Both the position numbers and the translations under genes were made by a program. 64,000 bases of DNA, taken from contig NZ_LIVV01000002.1 in the NCBI RefSeq assembly GCF_001905825.1, forward strand, positions 934,441 to 998,440, written 5' to 3'. Below, piece by piece: positions 49,729-58,496 of the stretch. The DNA is from Streptomyces sp. CB02009. Its GTDB lineage: Bacteria > Actinomycetota > Actinomycetes > Streptomycetales > Streptomycetaceae. Below the pieces are notes generated by a model. It ran no database searches. It was not told the origin of the DNA and worked only from the letters and a program-made list of their open reading frames with translations. The number at the start of each line of letters is the position of its first letter. Positions within the stretch are counted from its first letter, which is position 1.

Positions 49729-50436
49729 ATGAACTTCGGGGCGCGGCTTGGCGAGAATGTCTGGAACGATGACGGCGCCCTCCGGGCTGCGCTGGGGCGT
49801 ACGGCCGAGGGGCTCGGGCTTGTCCTGCCCGAGTCGGACCGGGAGCGTGGACGCCTCGCAGAGTACGTCGAGGCGAGAAGCGGCCGGCGCGTGATGGTGT
49901 GTCCACCCGGCGAGAGGCATCGGACATTTCAGGTAACCCTCAAGGAAAACGGCACACCCTTGGCCTGGGGGTGGACCGCAGACCTGGACCAAGTGGTCAG
50001 GGCGACGGCAGCGTGGACGGGCGGCGCGGGCCTTGAGGAGACCAAGGCTCACGCCTCGTTCATCCAGTTCAGGCCCTGGGCCCTCGACCACGAGCGGGAG
50101 CCGTTCGGTGTCGTCGAGTTGACGTGGCGCGTCAAGCTCGACCTCATCCACATGCCGCCGTACGACCACCCGCGCGCCAACGCACTGCTGGCTGCGGCGT
50201 ACGCCCAGCCGGTGCTCCGCCAGCTGATGCCGGTCAACAGCCACTTCAACCTCTGGTTCTCCACCAGTGTCGAGGAGATCTGGAAGCGGCGGATCGGGTA
50301 CGTCATCTGTCCGCACCACGAGGGGCTGTACGAGGTGGGGAACGAAGGCAGGCTGGTCGCGCGCACCGAGACGCCGGAGGAAGCCGTCGCCTTCGTGGTG
50401 ACCGCCCTCCCGGAGGGGCTCGGGCCGGCGAGCTGA
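49729..50436 (+). CDS. Hypothetical protein, DUF6193-like
   Basis: A 235-residue soluble protein. The C-terminal half (ANALLAAAYAQPVLRQLMPVNSHFNLWFSTS and the final ARTETPEEAVAFVVTALPEG) matches a family of Streptomyces proteins listed as DUF6193, often near natural-product or toxin genes. The N-terminal half has AWGWTADLDQVVRATAAW. No catalytic motif is visible. It starts about 40 bases outside the IS right end; the element has inserted just upstream and may have removed its native promoter. Confidence 0.75.
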   Translation: MNFGARLGENVWNDDGALRAALGRTAEGLGLVLPESDRERGRLAEYVEARSGRRVMVCPPGERHRTFQVTLKENGTPLAWGWTADLDQVVRATAAWTGGAGLEETKAHASFIQFRPWALDHEREPFGVVELTWRVKLDLIHMPPYDHPRANALLAAAYAQPVLRQLMPVNSHFNLWFSTSVEEIWKRRIGYVICPHHEGLYEVGNEGRLVARTETPEEAVAFVVTALPEGLGPAS

Positions 50437-50946
50437 GGCCAAAGGAGCGCGGACAGCGCGTGGGGCTCTTGCAGCACAGGAAGGCGGGACCACCGCCCTG
50501 ACATGCTGACGGCAAGATCCGTAAGACACTCCCTAGGTGAGTGCACTCCGTATCGATACGGCGTGCTTGCACGCACGAGGTCACCGTGAACGCTGGTCCG
50601 GCCGGTGACGACATTGCAGGAGGCGAGATGCCGTCCGAACAGAGCGGTGATGGGCCAGCGGGAGACCGGGACAAGCCGTTTCTTCACGGCCGCATCGGTT
50701 GCCTTGGGCAGCGGCCCGCCGGGTCCGACGCCGGCCACGGGAGCGCCGACCACCGAAGCGGCGACCACCGGGCTGCCGACCACCGCACCGTCGTCCCCGT
50801 CGGTCGCCCCACAGACGTGACGACCCTCTCCACCGCGCCGACCGCGCCCCCGGCCTCCCCGCCCTCCTCGGCCACCGCCAGGGCGCCTGGACGTTCCGCG
50901 TCCCCGGGCGGGCAGAAGCCCAGGTCCGCGCCGCCTATCCCCCCTC
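50437..50946 (+). other. Upstream region and scrambled 5' end of the CAP-protein gene
   Basis: A long gap holding a 24-base dyad (50543-50566), a strong ribosome site GGAGG before ATG 50629, and then Pro/Thr/Ser/Ala-rich sequence that looks natural only if read in two frames in turn: PTPATGAPTTEAATTGLPTT (before 50820), then STAPTAPPASPPSSATARAP. The CAP domain returns to the first of these frames. Two compensating indels best explain this. Confidence 0.55.
50543..50566. promoter_or_regulatory. 24-base near-perfect dyad
   Basis: CCGTATCGATACGG (50548-50561) is a perfect 14-base palindrome, and GCAC/GTGC extend it symmetrically across one mismatch. It lies 63-86 bases before the ATG at 50629, where an operator would act on the CAP-protein gene. 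Confidence 0.55.
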
Positions 50947-51405
50947 GTGAAGCCGTCGGCCACCGAGCCCGACAGGGCTGCCCGCCCGGCAGGCGACAGT
51001 GAGGCCGAGGAGGTTGTACGCCTCGTGAACGTCGAACGCGCCGCCGCGGGCTGCAAGGCCCTGCCGGTTGACGCGGACCTCACAGAGGCGGCCCAGGACT
51101 ACACCCACGGCATGGCCGCCACCGGCAACCTCTCCCACACGGGAACCGACGGCTCCCAGCCGCAGGACCGCATCGAGGCGGCCGGATACGCCTGGTCACG
51201 CTCCGGCGAGCACATAGCCGAGGGACAGGCCGACGCGGCCGCCGTCATGGATGCCTGGATGCACAGCCCCGGCCACCGGGCCGATATCCTCAACTGCGGC
51301 TTCACCGAGATCGGCGTCGGCGTCAGCACCGACGGAGTCCCCTGGTGGACACAGGACTTCCGGCACTCCCTCTTGAGCCTCCAGTGCCCCCTGAGCCCCC
51401 CTTGA
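50947..51405 (+). CDS. CAP-domain (SCP/PR-1-like) protein, N-terminus disrupted
   Basis: The CAP domain is complete: EAEEVVRLVNVERAAAGCKALPVDADL, QDYTHGMAATGNLSHTG, SGEHIAEGQ, MDAWMHSPGHRADILN and GVPWWTQDF. In Streptomyces such proteins are exported and often preceded by a Pro/Thr-rich spacer. From the GTG at 50947 the product has no signal peptide; the expected signal and spacer lie upstream in mixed frames. Either the gene has decayed at its 5' end or the protein is now cytoplasmic. It is convergent with the response regulator, with only six bases between. Confidence 0.75.
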   Translation: MKPSATEPDRAARPAGDSEAEEVVRLVNVERAAAGCKALPVDADLTEAAQDYTHGMAATGNLSHTGTDGSQPQDRIEAAGYAWSRSGEHIAEGQADAAAVMDAWMHSPGHRADILNCGFTEIGVGVSTDGVPWWTQDFRHSLLSLQCPLSPP

Positions 51406-51411
51406 CCCTCC

Positions 51412-52119
51412 TCAGCGCGGCGCCACCAGCTTGATGCCCACCCCGCGCACGGTGCGCAGATAGCGTGGTGCCGAGGCCCGCTCGCCGAGCTTGCGGCGCA
51501 GCGCCGACACGTGCACGTCGATGGTCTGGTCCTCGATGTACGCCTCCTGCCACACCTCCGCGAGCAGCCGGTGCCGGGACACCACCGTGCCGGCGTGCCG
51601 GGCGAGAAAGGCCAACAGGTCGAACTCCCGCCGCGTGAGGACCAGTTCGCGCCCCGCCAGATAGGCCGAACGCGCCGGCGGATCCACGGTCAGCTCGCCG
51701 ACCGTCACCAGACTCGACGGATCGGCGGCCGCGGCCTGTCCGGCGACCGTGGCGGGGACCGCGGTGCGCCGCAGCACCGCCGAGAGCCGGGCCAGGAGCT
51801 GTGCTCCGGAGAACGGCTTGACGAGGTAGTCGTCGGCGCCCGCGTTCAGGAGCTTGACGATCTCGCTCTCGTCGTCGCGGGCGGTCGCGACCACCACGGG
51901 CACGTTCGATATCCCGCGGATCATGCGGAGCGCGTCGCCGCCGTCGAGGTCGGGCAGGCCCAGGTCCAGCACCACCGCGTCCAGCGAGCCCTGCGCGACC
52001 TCGCGCAGCGCGCCGAACCCGTCGCCCGTGCTGCGCACCGCGTGGCCGTGCTCCGCGAGGATCTCCATCAGCGAGGCACGGATGCTGGGGTCGTCTTCGA
52101 CCACGAGTACGCAGGGCAT
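51412..52119 (-). CDS. OmpR-family response regulator
   Basis: A 235-residue two-component regulator. In the receiver domain the phospho-acceptor is D52 in VVLDLGLPDLDG, the acidic pocket is EDD (8-10) and the conserved Lys is in DYLVKPF. A linker of about 20 residues (Ala/Val/Gly) leads to the winged helix (LTRREFDLLAFLARHAGTVV, DQTIDVHVSALRRKLG). The ATG has AGGG nine bases upstream. No sensor kinase is adjacent; the orphan kinase at 41666 is 8 kb away and pairing is speculative. A 13-copy repeat array lies between it and the broken phosphatase gene upstream. Confidence 0.94.
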   Translation of the reverse strand: MPCVLVVEDDPSIRASLMEILAEHGHAVRSTGDGFGALREVAQGSLDAVVLDLGLPDLDGGDALRMIRGISNVPVVVATARDDESEIVKLLNAGADDYLVKPFSGAQLLARLSAVLRRTAVPATVAGQAAAADPSSLVTVGELTVDPPARSAYLAGRELVLTRREFDLLAFLARHAGTVVSRHRLLAEVWQEAYIEDQTIDVHVSALRRKLGERASAPRYLRTVRGVGIKLVAPR

Positions 52120-52189
52120 GGCGGACACCCTACAACCGGCTGTCCGCCATCCGGACAGCCCTCCGCAGGGTCGGATCCGGAGCGGCCTA

Positions 52190-52397
52190 CGACCGTGGGC
52201 GCCACCGGCCGTGGGCGCCACCGGGCGCAGGCACCACCGGTCGTGGGCGCCACCCGGCGTAGCCACCACCAGCCGTAGGTGCCACCGGGCGTAGGCACCA
52301 CCGGGCTCAGGCGCCACCGGCCGTGGGCGCCACCGGCCGTAGGCGCCACCGGGCGTAGGCCGCTCCGGCCGTAAGTCCCACCGCCTTTAGGCGCCAC
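52190..52397. repeat. 16-bp tandem repeat array, 13 units
   Basis: Thirteen contiguous units of consensus CGGCCGTGGGCGCCAC with 1-5 differences each. The array fills most of the 284 bases between the response-regulator start and the phosphatase stop. The period is not a multiple of three, so it is not a coding repeat. Every unit contains a GGCGCC-like core, a possible protein-binding site. Confidence 0.9.
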
Positions 52398-52403
52398 CGG
52401 TCG

Positions 52404-55073
52404 TCACCGCCCGCCGTCCGACGCGATGGCGGGAAGCGGCTGTTCGGTCCAGATGACCTTGCCCTCCGCCGTGTAGCGGGTGCCCCAGCGGTCGGCGAAC
52501 TGGGCCACCAGGAACAGGCCCCGTCCGCCCTCGTCGGTGGTCGCCGCGCGCCGCAGGTGCGGAGCGGTGCTGCTGCCGTCCGAGACCTCGCAGATCAGGG
52601 CGCGATCACGGATCAGCCGTACGCGGACGGGTTCGGCGGCGTAGCGGATGGCGTTGGTGACGAGCTCGCTGAGGATCAGCTCGGTGGTGAACGACTCCTC
52701 CTCCAGACCCCACTCGGCCATCGTGCGGGCGACGGCGGCTCGCACCTGGCCGACGGCCGACGGATCGGGTGCGACGTCCCAGGCCGCGGTACGGGTGCTG
52801 CCGAGCGCACGCGTGCGGGCGACCACCAGCGCGATGTCGTCCGAGGGCTGCTCGGGCAGCATCGCGTCCAGAACCGCGCTGCAGGTCTGCTCGGGCGTGC
52901 GGCCGGGACGGGCCAGGGTACGCCGCAGCAGTTCCAGCCCCTCGTCGATGTCGCGGGTGCGGTCCTCCACGAGACCGTCGGTGTAGAGAACGAGGCCGCT
53001 GCCCTCGGGGAGCCGAATCTCAGCGGTCTCGAACGGGAGCCCGGAGAGCCCGAGGGGCGGGCCGCCCGGTACGGCGGCGAACGCCGCGCTGCCGTCGGGG
53101 CGCACGACGACGGGTTCGAAGTGCCCGGCGCGGGCCATCGCGCACACCTGGGTGCCCGGGTCGTAGAGCGCGTACAGACAGGTGGCGCCCGTGACCGGAG
53201 GACCGTCGCCGCTCTCGTCCTGGTCGATCCGGGTGACCAGTTCGTCGAGGTGCCACAGGAGTTCGTCGGGTGCCAGGTCCAGGGAGGAGAAGTTGTGGAC
53301 CGCTGTGCGAAGCCGGCCCATGGTGGCGGCGGCGTGCAGCCCGTGCCCGACGACGTCGCCCACGACGAGGGCGACGCGGGCGCCGGGGAGCGGGATGACG
53401 TCGAACCAGTCCCCGCCGACACCGCCGCTGCCCGCGTGCGCGGGCAGGTAGCGGTGGGCCACGTCGAGCGCGTTCTGCTCCGGCAGCGCGCGGGGGAGCA
53501 GGCTGCGCTGCAGGGCGACCGCCAGGGTGTGCTCGCGCGTGAAACGGCGGGCGTTGTCGATGGTGACCGCCGCACGGGCGCCCAGCTGCTCGGCGAGTGT
53601 CGCGTCGTCGTGCTCGAACGGCTCGGTGCGCGACCGCCAGAACGTGACGACACCCAGGATGACGCCGCGGGCGCGCAGCGGAGCCGCGATCATCGAATGG
53701 ACGCCGGCCTCGACCAGTCTCCGGGCCCGTTCGGGGTCTTGGGCCTGCCAGCCGGCGAAGGCCGTCATGTCCGCCTCCAGGACCGTCTCACCCGAGCCGA
53801 AACCGAGGCCCTGCGGGGTGGACGGGACGAAGCGGATCAGTTTGCCGGGAGGGTGGAGCGGTGTGTCGTCCCGGACGCCCCGGAACGCGACACGGCGCAT
53901 CGCCGCACCGCTCCCCGACGGCTCCTCGCCCCGCAGCACGGGGTCGGCCAGGTCGACGGCGACGAAGTCGGCGAACCGGGGTACGGCGAAGTCCGCCAGC
54001 TCCTGGGAGGTCCGCTCGACGTCGAGGCTGGTGCCGATCTCCAGTCCGGCGTCGAACAGCAGCTTCAGGCGTTCCTGCGCCACATCGGCCCTGCCGGTGA
54101 CGGTCTGCAGCTCGGTGGTGTCCCGCAGCGTCGCGACACAGCCGGACGGTCCGCCTCCGGGGTCGGTCGGCCGCTGGTTGACGGCGAGCAGCCGGTCGCC
54201 GGTCAGGTGCACCTCGTCGGTGGCCGTACGCCCGAACGCCAACAGCCCGGCTATGTCCGGGGCGAGGCTCAGTTCGCGGACGAGCCGGCCCTCCGCGTCC
54301 GGGCTCAGGCCGAGCAGCCTGCGTGCCTCGTCGTTGGCCAGGAGCAGCCGACCGTCGCCGTCGAGGATCAGAACGCCCTCGCGCACGGCGTGCAGCACCG
54401 CGTCGTGGTGCTCGTACATGCGGGTCATCTCGGCGGGACCCAGGCCGCGGGTCTGGCGGCGCAGTCGCCTGCCGACCAGAGCGGTACCGAAGGTGGCGAC
54501 CGCCAGCGCGGCCGCCGCGGCGCCGAACAGCAGCGGCAGCTGATGGTCGACGACTCCGCTCACGGCGTCGAGCGTGACCCCTGCGGAGACCAGCGCGATG
54601 ACCTTGCCCTCGGCGTCGGTCACGGGGACGACGGCGCGGGTGGACGGGCCGAGGGTGCCGGTCACGGTCTCCCTGACGGTCCCGCCCGCCGCGGCGGGGC
54701 CGATCGTGCCGATGTACGGCTTTCCGATCTATGCCGGATCGGGGTGGGTGAGGCGGATCCCGTCCGTGGTCATCGCCACGAGGAAGTCGACGCCCGACGC
54801 CTTTCGCGCTTCCTCGGCGCGCGGCTGGAGCACGGCGGTCGGGTCGGGACCGGCGAGGGCCTCCTCGATTCCCGGCGCGTTGGCGAAGGTCTCGGCCACG
54901 GCGAGGGACCGGTTGCGCGCTTCCCGCTCGCTGTCCGCCCGAGACTGCAGGACGAGGGCGACCACGGCGGCCACGACGAGGAGCACCACGATCGCCGCAT
55001 GTAGGGAGAAGACCTGGCGGGCGACGGTGCGGACGCTCAACGCGGAGCGCAGGCGGCCGAGGAATCCGGCCAT
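52404..55073 (-). pseudogene. SpoIIE-type phosphatase with sensor, PAS, GAF and ATPase domains, broken by in-frame TAG
   Basis: An 890-codon frame. It starts MAGFLGRLRSALSVRTVARQ with a helix (about 22-42), a PDC/sCache-like sensor, and a second helix (about 170-190). Then come a PAS domain (LHAVREGVLILDGDGRLLLA), a GAF domain, a PP2C/SpoIIE domain with GGDWFDVIPLPGARVALVVGDVVGHG, and a C-terminal HATPase (ELILSELVTNAIRYAAEP, DEGGRGLFLVAQ). Codon 115 (54729-54731) is TAG, in HPDPA*IGKPYIGTI, where one sense codon is expected. The rest of the frame is intact, so the mutation is recent, is read through, or translation restarts at GTG 54665 without the sensor. It would link envelope signals to anti-sigma antagonist dephosphorylation. 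Confidence 0.85.
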
Positions 55074-55569
55074 AGTCCATGTCTAGCACCGGCCCGAACG
55101 GCGGGCGAGCGGGCGGCCCGGTCACGGAACGGACCGCCCCGGTCACCCGTCGGCGTCTCCGCGTCCTCAGGGCAAAGCGCTCCCAGCGGGGAGAGGACTC
55201 CGAGAACCCGACCGCTGCCTCTCCGTAGCCGCCTCCGTAACCGTTTCGGTAGCCGCCTCCGAAACCGCTTCCGTAGCCGTCTCCGTAGCCCGTGACGAAC
55301 GCCCGTAGCCGGTCGGCCACCGCCACGTGCCGCTGCCCCGGGAGGTGGACGCCACGGCAGCCGACGGATGTGTGGGCACCTTTACAAGGTCCCCACGGCA
55401 GCTCGTACAACCGTGCGTCAGATCACTTTCGCTACCTCCGAATAGAGGGTGGTTCACCCTGCATTGGGTGCGTTGCACGGCGATCGGCGAGCCGCGTAGG
55501 AAGGGGGTGGCGCGACACAGACCAGAAACGTCCTGTCCCGGATTTCGAGGGGCGGGGCCGAAGGGACAT
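55074..55569. other. Divergent gap between phosphatase and nuclease genes
   Basis: About 500 bases with no clear gene. It contains the 12-bp repeat array (55221-55292) and must hold both divergent promoters. On the minus strand a frame around the array reads as Gly-Tyr-rich protein but has no credible start, end or family. Confidence 0.5.
55221..55292. repeat. Six 12-bp tandem repeats
   Basis: Six units of the type CTCCGTAGCCGC. On the minus strand the repeat translates as GYGD GYGS GFGG GYRN GYGG GYGE. The period of 12 and the conserved Gly-Tyr-Gly hint at former coding sequence. Confidence 0.8.
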
Positions 55570-57585
55570 GTGTTGTTTGGAAAGTTAGGGACCAGAAGGA
55601 AGCACGCACTCTCACGGATAGCCGTCGGTACGGCGGCCATGGTGCTGTTCAGTGCCGGCGGGGTGGCCGGTGCGGCAGGGACGGCTCCGGCCGCTCGGCC
55701 CGACCCGAACGCCGCCCCCTCGACCCGGCCCGCTGCCGGGCCGGAGAACCTCTCCCGCGTGGCTGCCGCGGGGGCAAGGCCGGTCTCGGGGACGAGCCCG
55801 ACGGCTGCCCCGTTGTCGCGGAACGCCGCGCCCGGCGGGTTTCAGCGGGTGACCTCTCACAAGGTCCAGCTCAAGAACAAGGTGACGGACGCCGACGGGG
55901 ACAAGTCGACGCTCACGTTCGAGGTGTGGACCGCGGACGCGGCGGGCAAGCCGCTGAAGAAGGTGCCCATCGCCGACAACGAGTACGGCGTCATCGTCTC
56001 CCCCTACGTGGCGACGGGGACGACGGTCACGGTGGACGTGCCGGTGGGCAAGTTGGCGCTGAACACGAACTACGTGTTCCACACCTCGGCGTTCGACGGT
56101 TCCCTGTACGAGACCTCGTGGTCGCCGTGGGCGAAGTTCCGTGTCGAGCTGCCGGTCGATCTGACGCTGCCGACACCCGACTACAGCGCGCCCGACCCGA
56201 CGTCGCTGAACACGCCGCCGAACTACTACCAGACCAAGCCGAAGGACTCGGCCGGTACGCCGCTGTCCGCGCGGTCGAGGCCGGCGGTGGAGCAGTGAGG
56301 CGAGGCGGACGCGGACGGGCGGCAGGTGTGCTTCGGCACGTCGACGCCCGCGGCCAAGGGCTCGTCGCCCAGGAGTGGCGCCAGGACCGCAGGCGCCGCG
56401 GCCGGGGTGGAGTGGTGCAACACCGACTTCGAGAACATCCTCGCCACCCGGTTCACCGAGTGCGATGTCAGGTCGGTCCCGGTCTACATCCGCATGGACG
56501 GCGTGATCCAGGCCACCGCTCGCTTCATGTTCCTGCGGATGCTCGAGCTCGACGGACAGAACAGCTTCACCGAGCACCTGACGATCGAGCCCGCGCAGCA
56601 GATCCCCACCGCGTTCCGTGAGATCAACTTCGTGGGTGTGAACCACCTGTGCCAGGGGTCGTGCACGCCGCACGAGCCCGACCACAGCGCGTGGCAGGGC
56701 AAGACGTGGTGGGTACCGGGCGAGATGCACTCCGCGTCGCTGACCACCTCGTACACCTGGGACGCCACGGCCGCCGGGAACGCGTACCTGTACAAGCCGG
56801 ATGTGAAGATCGACGCGAACATCCTGCCCTCGGACGGCAAGATCCGCCCGTTCATGACCGGATACCAGTGGTCCCTGGACTACGACGGCGGTACGGAGGA
56901 CCTCGACCGGATCCGATGCGACACCACCAACGCCGGACCGGGCACGGGCTGCGTCTTCGTCAACCACGCACCCACGTACCTCCTCAACGCCAAGGCCTTC
57001 CCTCAGGCTGCGGCCCACGCGTGGCTGATCCAGAAGACCACCCCCCACCATCCGGGATCCATGGCCGACCGGAAGCCCCTGTACTACATGGGCGACAGCG
57101 CGCAGAACTCCCGCAGCCGCAACCGGATCTGCCCCACCGGGTGGGCCGCGACGAACGGGGACGCCTCCGCACTGGTGGACGCGGCCGACGCACTGAACTG
57201 CGACGAGTTCGCCTTCGCCTCCTCGTACAACAGCGGTGGCATGTCGTCCGCGGAAGGCGGCATGAACCCCGCGCTGCTCCCGGGCGGGACCACTCCGACG
57301 GGCGCGGCGTGCATCGGCACCTACGCCAAGAAGCACGGCACCCTGGTCCACCTGTTCTCCCTGAACGGCACCGACCCCACCTTCACCGAGGTGTGCGGCC
57401 GGTCGGCCATCTCCGGCATGCACAACCAGGAATCGATGGGCAACCACTTCGCGACCTTCATGCGGGACATGAGGATCATGGACAAGGACGCGTACTGGCT
57501 GGACACCCGGATGAATGACGGCGGCACCTGCGCCTACGGCACCGGCGGCGGCCAACCGGTCATCTGCAAGCTGACCGCGGCGTAA
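55570..57585 (+). pseudogene. Secreted NucA/NucB-type nuclease, broken by in-frame TGA
   Basis: A 672-codon frame from GTG 55570 (AAGGGA just upstream). It encodes a signal peptide (HALSRIAVGTAAMVLFSAGG), a low-complexity Pro/Ala stretch, a fibronectin-like beta domain (SHKVQLKNKVTDADGDKSTL...YVFHTSAFDGSLYE), a long central region, and a C-terminal NucA/NucB-like nuclease domain with RNRICPTGWAA, NCDEFAFASSYNSGG and SMGNHFATFMRDMRI. Codon 243 (56296-56298) is TGA between AVEQ and GEADADGRQVCFGTS; both sides stay in the same frame. So a single nonsense change splits the signal-bearing part from the nuclease. A hairpin terminator follows. Confidence 0.85.
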
Positions 57586-57607
57586 CGACACCGGCGCAAA
57601 CGACAAC

Positions 57608-57637
57608 GGCCCCCACCCTGACAACAGGGCGGGGGCC
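57608..57637 (+). terminator. Hairpin after the nuclease gene
   Basis: GGCCCCCACCCTG and CAGGGCGGGGGCC pair over 13 positions with one mismatch around the loop ACAA, 22 bases after the stop codon. Confidence 0.82.
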
Positions 57638-57647
57638 GCTTCCCTTG

Positions 57648-57677
57648 ATGCCCGACGATGCCCGACGATGCCCGACG
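57648..57677. repeat. Three 10-bp tandem repeats
   Basis: GATGCCCGAC three times head to tail, ending one base before the stop codon of the leftward gene. Probably a slippage product. Confidence 0.8.
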
Positions 57678-57678
57678 A

Positions 57679-58338
57679 TCAGGCCGGAAGAAGCAGGACA
57701 CCGGGCAGGTCACCGGCCCGCACGGCATCCTCGTCGATGGTCACGCCCGTGTAGGCGCCGACAGCGGCGAACACCAGCTCCGGCAGACGTTCACCATGCT
57801 CCTCGAAGTACTCGACCACCTCGGCCTCGCCGGCCTCCGGCATCGACGGGAACACCGCGCCCGCGGCGCTGAGGGCGGCGTCCAGGTCCGAGCCCTGCCC
57901 GGTGTCGGTGCCGAAGTCGGCCCGGAACGCCCACTCCCCGGGGGCATGGATGACCAAGGCCGGAGGGCTGAAGCGGTTGGCGGTCAGGCAGAGAATCTCC
58001 TCGCCCTTGCAGGGCAGCATCGACTCGACCTTGCCCTGGTAGCCGGTCGCCCACGTGGCCATGCCCCAGTCCTCCACCACGTACGTCCACTCACCGCAGA
58101 CGCCGTACATGGCGCGGTTGGCTCGAGAGGAGGAACGGCCGGACCCCCCATCCGTCACGCGAAGCTCCCGGCACGGGGTACGCGCGCTCAACTCGTCGAG
58201 GTCGGCCCCCAGATTGATGAGGAACTCGTCGGTCGCCACACCTCTCGCCAGGGTCAGCGAGATGCCACCGAGCATCCCCGGCTGGGCAGTTGCAGGAGTG
58301 TGGTGGTGTGCGCCGATCCACGCGATGCCGTCACTCAT
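57679..58338 (-). CDS. Hypothetical protein, DUF6461-like
   Basis: A 219-residue soluble protein. GISLTLARGVATDEFLINLGAD near the start, the central WTYVVEDWGMATW and the repeated short strand-helix pattern resemble the Streptomyces DUF6461-type proteins of unknown role. The C-terminal part (YFEEHGERLPELVFAAVGAYTGVTI) is helical. Start ATG at 58338. It lies downstream of the MASE1 gene on the same strand after a small hairpin, so it has its own promoter. Confidence 0.75.
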   Translation of the reverse strand: MSDGIAWIGAHHHTPATAQPGMLGGISLTLARGVATDEFLINLGADLDELSARTPCRELRVTDGGSGRSSSRANRAMYGVCGEWTYVVEDWGMATWATGYQGKVESMLPCKGEEILCLTANRFSPPALVIHAPGEWAFRADFGTDTGQGSDLDAALSAAGAVFPSMPEAGEAEVVEYFEEHGERLPELVFAAVGAYTGVTIDEDAVRAGDLPGVLLLPA

Positions 58339-58475
58339 GCCGCCCAGGCTATCGAGCCTGCACTGCAGTTGCCGCCCGGGAGGTTCGTCAGCTTCAGGTC
58401 ACGGCTCAGCTCGACGTGTCGCGCCGGCCCCTTTGGTTCCCATGCCTCGCAGTTGTCGTACGGCTGCTGATCCCT

Positions 58476-58491
58476 GCGCCGGCTCCGGCGC
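58476..58491 (-). terminator. Short hairpin after the MASE1 gene
   Basis: GCGCCGG-AG-CCGGCGC on the transcript strand, flanked by C-rich and G-rich runs that lengthen the stem. It lies five bases after the stop codon. Confidence 0.5.
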
Positions 58492-58496
58492 GGGGG

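Noticed and set aside
52190..52397. Possible CRISPR array
   Set aside because: The 16-bp units are contiguous with no unique spacers, and no cas gene is near.
52557..55004. An 815-codon open frame on the plus strand opposite the SpoIIE gene
   Set aside because: It is the antisense shadow of a gene with clear domains; its translation is compositionally biased (Gly/Arg/Asp/Val) with no recognisable motif.
52404..57585. Stop-codon reassignment as the cause of the in-frame TAG and TGA
   Set aside because: The two codons differ, all other genes end normally at these codons, and ordinary nonsense mutation or sequencing error is simpler.
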